Of a stretch of 64,000 nucleotides of DNA, positions 1 through 12,900 are shown one piece after another; within the stretch, counting starts at the first letter, position 1; each line of letters begins with the position of its first letter. Position numbers and translations under genes: made by a program. The stretch lies in assembly GCF_018812025.1 (NCBI RefSeq), contig NC_063063.1:8002442-8066441 (forward strand), in the 5' to 3' direction. Below the pieces are notes generated by a model. That model had not been told where the DNA came from, searched no databases, and saw only the letters and a program-made list of their open reading frames with translations. The DNA is from Megalobrama amblycephala (taxonomy: Eukaryota > Chordata > Actinopteri > Cypriniformes > Xenocyprididae).

Positions 1-2914
1 TAATGCAATGCAAATTATATCAATATATCATAAAATACATAATGTAACCTGTTATATTTTTTTCCCATATACATTCGAATACTTAATTATGTACACAATA
101 CCAATAAGGTAAAACAAGACAAGATGCAAATAAAAAGCTTATATAAGCAATTGTTTAGTGAAGGACTGACAAATTAAAGTGAATTTTGATATTTAATATA
201 CAGTGGGATGTTTTAGAATGAAATAATACTATACAAAACATCACAGAAATAATCAAATCAATTTACGGTATGCTTGTGTTGCTTTTCCCACTAAAATGAT
301 ATCACTTCCTGCCGGTTGATGTCTTTAGTCCTTATTTATCAACTTGACTAACGGAATAATAATTGTGTATGTCCACTAAAAAATAACGAATGTGATTTCT
401 AATCTTTAAAAAATTGCGAATACAATATTTTATCCAGTATATTAATACTTGATGGGAACATGAAAATGAAAAGGCTGTAAAGAATGTAACATTATAACAT
501 TATACATGTTTGGCATTATACTAGCCAGTGATCAGCAGCACATTTCATGTGTTTTATAGTTCTATAATGCATGATACTATTAAAATGTGTATCGTTGTTG
601 AGTTGCTAAGTATTATAACTTAACTTTTAAAATTATGAATACATTATGAATACCCTTATTCATAGAGGCTTTATAGAAATTTTCACCAACATTTTTTCAT
701 CCCGCTCTAGCACAGAATGTGTGTGTGCATGTGAAGAGGAGAGGACAGGGAGGGGTGCATTGAAAGAGAGGTGACAAACCAGTGTCCAATTAGCTTTGTG
801 CATGAGAGCACATCCTGTGTTTGTTACAGCTGCCTGGAGAGAATGAGTCGGAGTCCTTTATTTCCAGATTTCCTCTCTCAGAGGTTCAAAATACAGTCAT
901 TTACAAGTGGAATACATTCCATTGCATCTTTTCACCAAAAAATGCAGTTTTCTCGTATTTATGTGAACTGTTTCCTTGGTTATAAAGCAGTATTATTAGA
1001 CTGTCAACTTTTTAGTCTGGACTTTAACTCTATTCCTGTGACACTTGAGATGGTTGACAATAGATTGACAACATGTCCTTCTTGAACACAGTAAGCAGCA
1101 TCGGCCTCATGAATATTCAATCTGCCTGTTGAATTATGCATGATTACATTAAATCATGTACTTACACACCTATAGGTCGGCTGTGTATATTGCATGAATA
1201 GCAGGACTGACATTCTGACATGACTGAGTCTTTTAATATTGTAGGTGTGATGTGGCAAGCTGTTGAGAAATCAATAGATGGAATTATAGGTGTAATAATG
1301 ACAGACTACATCTAGGAACTCAAAGATAGTAATTCACTACTACAGTGGGATCACAGACGGGGCGAAAGAGATTTGATCAGTTGTTCTGGGGATGATATGT
1401 GATTTCACACATGCAGGAATATAACAACATAATTCTATATGTTAAACCTTGTAGAAAGATGGGTTTGATTCATGCAGTGGTGACCTAACCACTGTTATTG
1501 TGAACTCATCCTCAGACGTCACGCCCACGGACCGTTGGCTGAACGTCTGATGTATATGGCACACAAAATGGGAAACACTTTGGGAGTTTCAAAGTCATCA
1601 TCTGATTGAATTCCTACAGGATTTCTAGGAGACGTGTTTGTCGCATTCTTTTAACGGTCCGCCTGAAAACAAAGCTGTTGTGATGCCAAACCCCCTCATG
1701 GAAAAAAAGCCATTGTGTTTACAACTGAGACAATGAGTGCCTGTCAAGATTAACTAAACCCTGGATTTTCAAAAGTATGTGAAGTTTGCAGCTTCATTGT
1801 TGCAATAAACTTGCAAAATGAATAATTTATTAGATGCACACCACTCTGTTATCGTAGGTGACATCAACTTTACATTTTCACACCCCTAAACATGATGCAG
1901 AACAAAACGAGCTGTGATTGGTTGCTTTACATGTCGGTCAAGACGTCCCTTTGGCCAATGAAAGCTGCGATGGAGTCCAGATCTTATGTCATCAGTCTGA
2001 TGGTCTGGCTACGTGAGACTAATGTGAACTGGGCATTACTTTACATTTTTTCATTAAGTCCATGCTTTTATAAAGTGATTTATAAATGAAGAAAAATAAA
2101 ATCAAATAATTATAGTTGTAATGATGTATGATTAGGCAAATTAAGGTATTCATGGTGCAATTAGGATTCAGATGACTACATCTTTGCATACCTTTAAATA
2201 TAATGCAGTATTCTACAGACGTTTTTGCATATTTAAATCCTTTCATATCAGAAAGATCTGGGTGTCCCTCTAAGGTTTATAAGGGAAAAAAATGTTTATT
2301 ACATGCTTAATTTCCTAACAATATTGAGATTCTATGGATCAGATATTCATCTGGTATTGTAAGTGGATTATAAAATCATCACTCTAAAAAGTAATGTGTT
2401 TGGCTCAACAAAAAAATTAACGCAACAGTTTGCGTCAATTTTTAATTTTTTTTTTTGAGTTATGACAACTTTGGATGAATACTATGTTCAACCATCAAAC
2501 TACATTGGAGTTAGATGGAACTTAATTTGTAACATAAACACAAATTTTTAAGTTGATTACTCAAAAAAAGAAAAAAAGAAAAGAAAAATTAAGTCGCTCC
2601 AACTGCTTGAGTCTAACTTATATACAAAATTCTTTGCCAAAATGTACTTATTGTATTGCTACTTGATGTGGGATGCTGGTGAGGTTAGGACAGGTTTAGT
2701 GGTATGGATAGGTTTAAGGGTGGTTTAAGGGGTAAAGGCAATGGTCAACAGTGTAATTATAGATGTAAATTCAAAAAACCAATTACAGATGTAGTTATAT
2801 ATGTTATTACATGCAGGTATTTTTAAATGTAAGTACAACTGTAAAAACATGTACACAATAAGTGCATTGTATTAAATGTTCGATTTAAATGTTAAGTACA
2901 GTAGTTAAAGACAC
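1..2914. other. AT-rich non-coding stretch, no exon recognised
   Basis: No open frame here looks like a conserved protein. The longest (771-1085) has no domain and no splice context that ties it to a gene. Around 2400-2455 there is a small A/T-rich hairpin in which an AACGCAA side pairs with a TTGCGT side, probably a repeat remnant. A 5' untranslated exon or promoter of the downstream mpp2 gene could lie here, but nothing in the sequence lets me place it. Confidence 0.4.
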
Positions 2915-2917
2915 TTA

Positions 2918-3593
2918 GGGCCAGATTTACTAAACGGGGCAAATTAGCGTGAGAGCACAATTCCACAAAAGCGCCGATGGGAGTGGCAAGTTTTGCTCGT
3001 GATCTAGTGCTGATGGTCAAATTAAACGAGCACAGACGCAGTCAAATCATTTACATAATGGTCAGACGCAATCTACCAAGAGCAGTGCAAATTAGCGTTG
3101 GCTCGCAAATAAGCAGAGCTGATGCTCATTAGGTGCGGGTCGACACAGGTGCAACTTGTTACGTGTAATATACGGATAACGCCTTCCTCTGGCATTCCAA
3201 AGAAATAAATACAAGTGGAAAATATTTTCTCCCTTCTACCATTCACTCTCTGTTCTCTGCTGTGTCTCCTTCTAGCAGCAACAATTGCAGCCATGTTGCA
3301 AAATGTGTTAAGACATGCTTTTTTGGGTGTTAAATAATGGCACAAATACCAGTAAATTGACTAGCGTAAACATTAGTAAATCGCAATGTGTGATTCATTT
3401 AAATACTCTACTCCCATAAATTTTGCGTCTGAAGGGAAACTCCTAGAAATGCATATGCAATAAGGTCAGCCGCAAAACAACTCAGTCCACGCCTTCTCAG
3501 CACTTATTTTGCACTGCGTGTCTTTAGTAAATCCTGACAGTAGTTTTTTTAACACCAAAAGAGGGTTTGCGCTGGCGCAAGTAAATCTGGCCC
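2918..3593. mobile_element. PIF/Harbinger-like foldback element (MITE)
   Basis: The left end reads GGGCCAGATTTACTAAAC and the right end is its inverse, GTAAATCTGGCCC. The element is flanked by TTA on both sides (2915-2917 and 3594-3596). A 3-bp TWA-type target duplication with GGGCC-type ends is typical of PIF/Harbinger. No transposase frame is present, so it is non-autonomous. A second fragment of its right end, about 40 bp, recurs at about 5076-5112. Confidence 0.7.
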
Positions 3594-3597
3594 TTAA

Positions 3598-5168
3598 CTC
3601 CCTGAGGCGCGTTTTGCAGGATTTTTTTCACATTGCAGCAAAACAGACTTAAAATACTCCGTCATTTTTTGTCATAGAGACATAAGTAATATATCAATTG
3701 AAACTATAGAATGTCTTCTTTTATTTGTGTACACTCAGAGTAAAAACACAATGTTGTGCTTTTTGTAAAATAAAGAAAACTAACATGATGCGTGATTTCT
3801 CCTCTCCCTCTGAACGAAGTCCAATCTGATAGTTCTCAGAAAATGAACTGTAACTTTTGAATACTAATGACAAAAAAAATGACACTTACGTCTAAAGAAA
3901 CATTGAAATGTCAGGTTTTAAATCATGCAAGTCAAATCGAAAACAAACATTCTGTGTTTATGTAATCTGTATGAAAAGAGAGCCATGTCAGAAGTCTGTG
4001 ATTCAGCTCATTATCCGCTAATGCGGCCACGCCCACGGAGCCAGCGCTATTCAGACGCAAATTCAGAGGCAATACATGCATTCATCGTCTCAATCGTGTA
4101 TTTATTGTCTTGAAAAGTGTTTATTTGGATGTTAAAGCAATGGTTAGCGATCTCTAGAAGACATGCCGTTAGTTCCTAGTTCCTTTTCTTCTTTATAATA
4201 ATTTGTGGCCTAAAGGTGTACAGAGAGCGCCCTCCGGCTGCAAGTATGAATTAAAAACACCATTCCTGAAATGTCCTCTTCTTCTTTAGAATAATTTGTG
4301 GACTAAATGTGCACAGAGAGCGCCCTCCGGCTGCAAGTATGAATTAAAAACACAGTATCCAGCACTCATAGTGATGACAATAAATATTACTTCTCAATAT
4401 AGAAAATTGACATAAATATATAAGAATCCATCAATATTTCTCCAAATGTGCATGCTTTTAAGCTAAAAGCCTATATGAAATGCCATAGAGGTAACATAAT
4501 TGTTCAGACACTTTGCATCACAGAAATACATTATATTTTAAAGAATATAATAGAATACCATTATTTTAAATTGTAATAATATTTCACAGTATTGCTGTTT
4601 ATGATGAGCTGAGACATTATTACAGAGGGTTTTTTTCACAGCCTACCTCACTGAAAGGCCTCATTAATATGCAAGTCATTTCAGGTCATTATTATGTGAT
4701 TCTTTTGTCTTCTCAGGTGTAAATGGCCCATTATTTATGCAGATTCACGCCTCCACCCATACAGTGTTTCTTGATAAAAAGTGTCTTACAAAAACTAAAT
4801 CAATATATTGTTTTATATGAAGGAGTAGGCAGCATAATTTTTACATAATTCTGAAGCAAAAACTCTAGTCTACAACCTCCAATACCCAGAAGTCTTGTGA
4901 ACACAGATTTAATATACTTTTTTTGGCCTTATTTCAGTGACTTAAGTTTTTTGTTTTTTCAATAACCACGCATAAACATTATTCCTTCAAAAATACAAAC
5001 ATGTACATACATGTTCCTCACATATTATTGTAGCCTAGTTTGTGCTGAATACAGTGTAATGACACTTTTGTCATTTAGTAAATCCTGAACAGTAGTTTTT
5101 TTTAAGCACCAAATGTCAGGGCATGTCAAACTCTCGCAAGCCCCAAATCAGCCTCAGACTCCAGAGGG
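3598..5168. mobile_element. Possible TTAA-flanked element abutting the Harbinger MITE
   Basis: TTAA occurs at 3594-3597 and 5169-5172. Just inside are a CTCCCTGAGGC left end and an inverted CCTCAGACTCCAGAGGG right end, which resemble each other only partly. The left TTAA overlaps the target duplication of the element at 2918-3593. Inside lies a tandem duplication (4185-4356) and a stray Harbinger end. The boundaries are uncertain because the terminal repeats match weakly. Confidence 0.35.
4185..4356 (+). repeat. Tandem duplication of a ~90 bp unit
   Basis: Two direct copies share the segments CTTCTTTA-AATAATTTGTGG and AGAGAGCGCCCTCCGGCTGC, followed by AAGTATGAATTAAAAACAC. The copies start about 92 bp apart and differ by a few substitutions. 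The unit looks like part of a dispersed fish repeat rather than a gene. Confidence 0.75.
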
Positions 5169-5172
5169 TTAA

Positions 5173-7498
5173 TATAAAGTGGGACCGAAATATTTTCACT
5201 TAATTATAGTAGATATTTTGCCAGTGATCATTTTTGAAGGGCTCCTTAAAAGTGTAAAATATACCTTTCAGTTATGTCAGGGCCCTAATTTTGTCTTTTA
5301 ATATTAATATTTTTAGGGGCCTTTTAATTGTAAGAGGTTTTTTTTTTAAAGTATAGTCACTATTATGAGTGAGTGTGTACAGTACCAAATGCACAAACCA
5401 AGATAAGATCATTAGTAAAAGATAAGACGAAAACCATTAAAGCTAAGAAATTATCAAGATTAAAGCCCAGAAGATTTGAAGAAGATCCATTAAAACCCAT
5501 GAGGGGTTTGGAAATATGTAATTAGAAATTAAGTTGAGGCATCTTTATGCAAGTAAATGAGAACAGGAATAAATGTGAGTAATAATTTGGGTTCCAGGGA
5601 ATGAACAGTCTGAAATTAACAGATCACTTGCAGAAATGAGGTTTAAGTGACTTCATTTTTATATATAAACATATCTTAGAACCATAAAACATATATGCAT
5701 ATATACACAACTTATTCAAATAAATTAAAATTACAATAAAGACTACTGTTAAAATAGATTGAACAGAAAGCCATGGCAATTTTAAAATATTTTTCTTCTA
5801 TACTATTTTGCTTGTTTTATTAAGCAAATCAAATTGTCAACAGTTTGTCTTTTTGACTGGAAACCTATGACTATACAAGTCTTAAGAGCAAATACATCAA
5901 TATTGAGACATATATCGAATAGCATTGAATGACTTTTTTAGCTACTTGGCCGTCTCTAATTATGAAAACTATTTTTGGATTACCTATGCAATATGAAATA
6001 GATTGAACTAATTTGGGTAACACTTTAGTAAAGGGAACATGTATTCACTATTAACTATGACTTTTCCCTCAAGTAAACTCCTGTTGTCAGCCAGGCTTCA
6101 TGTAGTATGAGTGTAAGGGGAGGTTAGACTAGTTCCAGGAAATGACTGTTGTACTAGAGTGAAAACTAAATACTACAGGCTTTCTCCGTTACTGAAGGAG
6201 TGGTGGAATGGAAATGAGTCAAGAAGCCAAACACTCAGCGGTAGTCCTGAGCTGGGAAAATAAACAGCAGTAATGCAGCCTCTTACATATAGATAAGCAT
6301 TACAGAAATCTGTGACCTGAATGTAACCAGTGCTGCAGTGTGAGAATGTGACAGATTCTTGTTGAACATCAAGGCATGTCCTTCAGGTAAATTTTCAAAA
6401 GTTAGTCATATATACAGTCCATATATACACCTCCTCTCTATAAAACATGTTTTGGAATTTTAATCAAGTATAGCTTAATGGTCTCTTAGGGCTCAAACTC
6501 AGAAATATGTGTGTATTTCTTTGGTGTGTCCTTTCAAATTAAATGTCACTAAGTCTCAGCAGGATGTCGACCCAGAGCTAGTAATGAGCTTGACCCTTCT
6601 GCTCAGAAACACACCAGTAGGATGTGTTTCCATAGAGATATACATTACAGAGCTTCTCATGGTATTAATTATAGTAAAGAGGTCTATAATGCCTAGAGAG
6701 CTATCCTGTTAGCATACACATTCATCTCAGTGGTTGTATGGCTGGCGCAGCACTCTCTCAGAATGTACGCAATCTGATCCTCTTTGCTCATGGACGGCCT
6801 CATCAACAACAAAATAATCTAAAAGTAAAATGAGTGGTATATAGAGCATAGAGTAGATCAGTAGATAGAGTTTCATAGCAAAACTCCTTTAGCTGCTTTG
6901 GATTTTTCTCACATCACTCTCTCATTAGAACCCAGATCACAATACTCTGTTCCGAACACTAGTCATTTGCCTTTCCCATTGTGAAAAATAAGTACACTTT
7001 AGCACAGTAAAACTTTTTTTAAAAAAAAAAGTACTTAGTAGGAAAAGAAAATACTTTACAAGAATATACTCAAATGCAAACTGAATGTATTGTTAATTGC
7101 AATGAAATGAAATGAAACTCTCTATGTACGATTCAAGTAGCCTACATCTTTATATGTAATTTGACATTACAAATGCACTACTTTGGCCATCCATGTATGC
7201 CGATGGTCCGTGCACTGTCCGTGTGACATAATTTTCGTTATCAGGAGGGTCCGCGTGCAGCCCAATTTTTGTTTGCAGACGGTGCATGTACAGCAGTAGC
7301 GCATGTGTGATGGCCGTTTGTTTCATAGTATTATAGGCCTATTATCTAAGTAAAAAAAATCTACCCTTGAGATTTGAATTTACACTAGCAAATAAGCACA
7401 CTTTGTCACAAGGGTTTACTGTCCACATCATTGAATATAGCAGAATAAGATAACATAGCTTAAGACATCGGTTAAATATTCGCATGTTTGCTCAGCTC
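5173..7498. other. Non-coding AT-rich DNA with repeat scraps
   Basis: No gene is seen. A single-ended fragment beginning GGTAACACTTTAGTAAAGG at about 6017 belongs to the same loose class as the GGTAACACTTTACAATAAGG element in smarcd2 intron 1. The rest is unstructured AT-rich sequence. Confidence 0.4.
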
Positions 7499-7526
7499 AG
7501 GGGTTTTCAAACTTTTTGATATGGAC

Positions 7527-8336
7527 CAGTGTTGGGGGTAACGCATTACAAGTAACCTGAATTACGTAATCAGATTACATTTTTCAAGTAACTAGTAAAA
7601 TAACGCATTACTTTTTCGATTTACAACAAAATATCTAAGATACTTTTTCAAATAAGTAATGCAAGTTACTTTTTTTTTACATTTATTGACTGACAGCTCT
7701 CCTGCCCCGTGTTGAGAGAAATAAAGTGCAGAGGTATTGTGTTCGCTGATGGATATTGTAGTTCTAGACTAATTGTGAACATGCATATACTCATATCACT
7801 TGCACAAAAACATTCAGTATTCCTCAAAATGAATAAAAATCTCAGAATTTTACGCAAACCTGTAATAATTAAATATATTAAATTACATAAATATACTTTA
7901 TGTATTTAATCTCACTTTATTAACCAATGACTTTGCTGCTGACCTTCAATGGTCCAATTAAACCACTAATAAGCAAAAATTACTTTTAGATTTGATTTAG
8001 AAATAAGAGTGTTCAACTTCCTTCTCCTGTATCCTATTCTTCTGTATTCCAGAATGGCAGCACATCTGAAAGGTTTGTTTGAGCTGCGCCCTCTACTGTA
8101 CAGGTGTAAATATGCATTTCCATCTGCCTGAGGCTTATTCATTTCACTTTTGGTGTGAAAGGGCCTTAACATTTGCCAAAAAGCTTTTTTGTTGTTATTA
8201 AAAAATAAAAAAACAAGCAAGCCCAGTCCAGGTGAGAAAAAGTAACGCAAAAGTAATGTTACGCATTACTTTCCATAAAAAGTAACTAAGTAGCTCAATT
8301 AGTTACTTTTTTGCGCAATTAGTTACTTTTACACTG
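7527..8336. mobile_element. hAT-like foldback element inside an older repeat
   Basis: The left end is CAGTGTTGGGGGTAACGC and the right arm carries the inverse of the AAGTAACTA / TAACGCATTAC motifs, ending in ACACTG. The flanking 8-mers (7519-7526 and 8337-8344) agree at 6 of 8 positions and both end in GGAC. That fits a decayed hAT-type 8-bp duplication. It splits another repeat that begins GGGGTTTTCAAACTTT at 7500 and resumes as AAGGACCC after 8338. Confidence 0.6.
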
Positions 8337-8357
8337 CTAAGGACCCAAATATTGTGG

Positions 8358-8672
8358 AGGGCAGGACGAGGCCGATCCACTCCCTCATGGATGGCCGCTG
8401 CCCCTCCACAGCCCAGGTGGCCGGCAGCGAGCTTGTGCGTCTCCCTGGCAACTCACTCCAGCCCACCGTCTCACGTGTCCATGACGGCAGACTCTTCTCA
8501 GCCAAGCTCAATGGTACCGCGGTACTCCCCACAGCGGCAAGGGTTCTTTCCCCCCGGGTTTCGGCACCATTGTAACGAGGTTTGTAGATCAGGGAAGGAG
8601 GAGGCGGGAACTGGCAAATGTTTCAACTATACTTTAATAAACAAACAAACCTCGTCCTGCCCGCCACGTGTA
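8358..8672. repeat. GC-rich segment with inverted GGGCAGGACGAGG ends
   Basis: This 0.3 kb stretch is far more GC-rich than its surroundings. It begins with GGGCAGGACGAGG and ends with the inverse, CCTCGTCCTGCCC, at about 8648-8660. Overlapping short frames exist on both strands (for example 8352-8675), but none resembles a known protein. It is probably an inserted element, perhaps a transposon fragment. Its class is not clear. Confidence 0.4.
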
Positions 8673-8689
8673 TAAAGACTCATTTATAC

Positions 8690-9951
8690 AATTTAAATAA
8701 TATATTACGATATCAAACAGTGGGGGTTTAAATGTGCAGTAATGTCATGACAGTAATGTCACAATGCAAAACTTATTAATGGCGGTAAACTAGACTTCAT
8801 CTTTTCCCCCAAAATCTTACTTTCATTATTATTTCCTCTTCCTCTTCCTTTTTTAGGGTGAAATATGACCCAGTCATTGCACTATTGCACTGTGGATATC
8901 TCATAGTCTCTTTGCGGTTTCCTCCAGCACTGACCGATCTCACAAAACAATAACTTCTCTTTCACACAGCATTTCATGTTTCACTCTGTTTGGTTTGAAC
9001 ATGTCTGAAAAGTGTAGAAAAGAAAATAGAGTTGAGAACACAGGGGAAACATGAATGAGTTCCGTGTGAGCGGTGCAGATCGACCATGTGGGTCTCATGG
9101 CTCTCTCTAGAAATGTTTTTTTATTAAAATAAACTCTGAGTATGATGAAATTCAGCTTTGATGGTTCTCCACTGCATTGATCTTCTCTCATGGTTATACC
9201 AGTGCTTCTTAAGTACGAAAATAAACATGTCTTTTTTTAGCATCTTAAGTGTGTACAAACAAGGACTTCAATGGCTACATAATTATGACTATTCAAGCTA
9301 TCTATAAACATTATTTTAGCAAAATGACTCATAGAAAACTATAAATCATCTGCTGTCTCTCTGATCTGCCCTGGAACATGATGTTAGAAGCTTTTAATGA
9401 GGCTTCATTAAATAATGAGTTGCTCAGAGAAAAGACTTTGTCTTTGATCAATGGGAAAGACATCTATTTCCCATTGGATATTTCTCTCATTTTAACAGTG
9501 TATTGGGGAGTTCTTCTGAAATGATAAATATATTATCTCAATATTATGTTTATTCATGCATTTTTTTGGTTGCTACAATTTCTTGTCTCCAGAAGTGCTT
9601 GTCATTTGTGTGCACACTCTTAAAGTCAGAATGAAACGGAAGTTGCGATAGTCTTTTCTTCCCTATTGTGATCATGATGTGCAATGATAAATCATTTATA
9701 ATAAATATTGCAATATTCTATAAAAAAAAATTGTCGATTTGAATTTTATGGTGACTTTAAACCGAGTGTCCCCTCATGCTGTGATTCAAAGCTTAATCTT
9801 GATTTATGTACAAAAAGGCAGCTTTTGCAGCTGAGACTTCATCAGCCTGAACCTTAGACACTAATGAGGGTCAGTCACTGGCACAGACATCTAGTAAACC
9901 ATTGAAAACAGTTCTGAAATGACCTGAACCATTTTGTCTTCTTGTCCTCAG
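8690..9951. other. Non-coding DNA upstream of the first mpp2 exon seen
   Basis: Nothing gene-like is visible. A short repeat at about 9620-9665 (AGTCTTTTCTTCCCTATTGTG) recurs at 59385-59410 in smarcd2 intron 2. The stretch ends in the pyrimidine tract and AG (9950-9951) that precede the first mpp2 exon I can recognise. Confidence 0.4.
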
Positions 9952-12900
9952 CAATGCAGAGTCTTCTGGACACCTTGAGTGACAGCACCAGTTCCACCAC
10001 AGCCAATGACCTGGACCTCATCTTCCTGAAAGGAATCATGGAGAGTCCAGTGGTGAGCCACCAACTTCTTAACTTGATGTCCATGTGTCCACATAATTAA
10101 GAGTTGGGTCTCTGTCAATAGATAGTTATCATATTTGATCCATTTATCAAAATTGAACCCTATACCAGTTTTAGTTGATGATAAATGAAATGCTCTAGCA
10201 TACTGCCTATACAGGCTTTTTTTACTGTGCTGCTTGACCACAGGCTGGAAGTGTGTTGCTTTATTTTCACATTTGCATAATTTCTATGTTTTTGTGGACA
10301 CATGATTACAGCATATCGAGCATATTGAGATTTTAATTCTTGTAAGTGAAGAAGTAAGAAGTTTTGTAATTTTACTATTGTAAATGTGTAAATGTGGTCA
10401 GTCCAAAAGAATCACACCTTCACAGGTCATCATCTACCCACCCTCATGTTCGACACATTTTCCTCCATATTAAATAACGTTTAATGTTTTGTGTGTGCAG
10501 TCTCGAGAGCACTATGAAGAGGCGAAGCTGGAGGCGGTGAGGGACAATAATGTGGAGTTAGTGCAGGACATCCTGAGAGACCTCACCACCCTCACATCTC
10601 ACAGTCAGGCGGCACATGAGCTCGTCAGCATCCTCAAAGAGCCTCACTTTCAGGTACACTCAGAAATGTTGGAGATTCAGTCTAGAGCAATGTCTTGAAT
10701 TGTGTTTCATTTAGATTTTTAAAGTGGTTTCCCTCAATACCTGTTTTTTGTCTACAGTCTTTACTTGAAACACATGACTCTGTAGCTTCCAAAACCTACG
10801 AGACTCCACCTCCTAGCCCCTGTGCGTTTATGGACCCTGCGTTCATCAACCAGCCGGTGCCCCCTGATGCTGTCAGGATGGTGGGCATCCGCAAAGTGTC
10901 TGGAGAGCACCTGGTAAGACAGGACAATCTGCAGTAACCTGACAAACCGTTTTGCTGTTATTTGTTGTTATGCTTCTTTTGGAGCTGTAGGTAATGTGAG
11001 CGCTATGCAAATAAATCTGAAATTGAATATTCAAATAAGTGAGACATGATTTTGCTTTCATAACACTGAAATGGAGCATTGTAATGTGAGCTGCTCATTA
11101 AAGATGAAATGTGCCATTTCTTTGTCACAAAAACAAATAGCAAAAACAATGACTGTTTCTAAATAGAGTCCTTTTCTAGATTTCCAGATTTGCAACATGG
11201 ACTGTAGCACTTTTAGACTTCTGTAGCAGTACGTGAACCAGGGTTATTATCATTAAAGTAAAACTAAAACTAATAAAAAAAAATTTGTGTTAATTGAAAT
11301 CCAACTATAAATATTAGCTAAAATGTGAAATGTTGCATAAATGAAAATTCTGTCATTAATTACTCACCCTCATGTCATTTCACACTCATAAGAACTGTAT
11401 TTAAAACAGTTCATGACTACAGTGGTTCAACCTTAAAGGGATAGTTCACCCAAAAATGAAAATTTGATGTTTATCTGCTTACCCCCAGGGCATCCAAGAT
11501 TTAGGTGATTTTGTTTCTTCAGTAGAACACAAATGATGATTTTTAACAACCAACCGTTGCAGTCTGTCAGTCGTATAATGCATGGCAATGGTAACAAAAT
11601 ATATGAGAGTGAAAAAAACATGCACAGACAAATCCAAATTAAACTGTGCGGCTCGTGACGACACATTGATGTCCTAAGACACGAAACGATCGGTTTGTGC
11701 GAGAAACCGAACAGTATTTATATTATTTTTCACCTCTAATACACCACTATGTCCAAATGCCTTGAGTGCGAGCACAGCATCTGGTGCGTGAGGTGTGTAC
11801 GCGCTCTGGCGTAGTTTAAACATGGTGCCTTTAGTACAACAGTTGTTATACAAATGGAAGTAAACCACTAAAAAACATGGTTTTATTACATGAAAACTTA
11901 ATTTTATTTTGCTCAAGGCGCTCAAGGCTGTTGGACATAGTGGTGTATTAGAGGAAAAAAATGATATAAATACTGTTTGGTTTCTTGTACAAACCGATCG
12001 TTTCGTGTCTTAGGACATCCATGTGTCGTCACGAGCTGCAGTGTTTAAGTTGGATTTGTCTGTGCATGTTTTTTGACTCTTATAGATTGTGTTCCCATTG
12101 ATATGCATTATACGACTAACTGACTGACTGCAACGGTTGGAGTTAAAAATCATGTGTTCTACTGAAGAAACAAAGTCACCTACATCTTGGATGCCCTGGG
12201 GGTAAGCAGATAAACATAAAATTTTCATTTTTGGGTGAACTATCCCTTTAATGTTATAAAGCGACGAGAATACTTTTTGTGCAACAAAAACCCCCCCAAA
12301 ATAACAACTTTATGACAATATCTAGTGATGGGCGATTTCAAAACACTGCTTCATGAAGCTTCTAAAGCTTTACAAATCTTCTTTTCGAATCAGTGGTTCG
12401 GAGCACCAAAGTCACGTGATTCAGTAAACAAGGCTTCGTTACTTCACCACTGGGGGGCGTGACATTGGCAGTTTGATACATGCTCCGAACCACTGATTCG
12501 AAACAAAAGATTCGTAAAGCTTCGATGCTTCCTGAAGCAGCATGTTTTGAAATCGCCCATCACTAGATATTGTCATAAAGTCATTATTTAGTTTTTTTGG
12601 AGCACAAAAAGTGTTCTTGTCACTTAATAACATTAAAGTTGAACCACTGTAGTCACATGAACTGTTTTAAATACGTCTTTAGTAGCTTTCTGGGCACTGA
12701 AAGTGTTAATTGTCTTGCTGGCAATGCAGGCCTCACTGAGCCATCAGATTTTATGAAAAATATCTTAATTTGTGTTTCGAAGATGAGTGAAGGTCTTACG
12801 GCTTTGGAACGACATGAGGGTGAGTAATTAATGACAGAATTTTCATTTTGGGGTGAAGCTAACCCTTTAAATTACTAACTTGAAATAAAAAAAAAAAATA

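Noticed and set aside
771..1085. 104-codon plus-strand frame
   Set aside because: It has no recognisable domain, Cys/Ser/Phe-rich composition as in AT-rich non-coding DNA, and no supporting exon structure.
8352..8675. 107-codon plus-strand frame in a GC-rich segment
   Set aside because: Overlapping frames exist on both strands, a feature of GC-rich repeats. The residues show no known domain.
1..9951. Search for the upstream MPP2 exon encoding an MPV-type N terminus
   Set aside because: No ATG-led stretch with a matching phase and donor could be recognised. It may be outside the window or replaced by a divergent exon.
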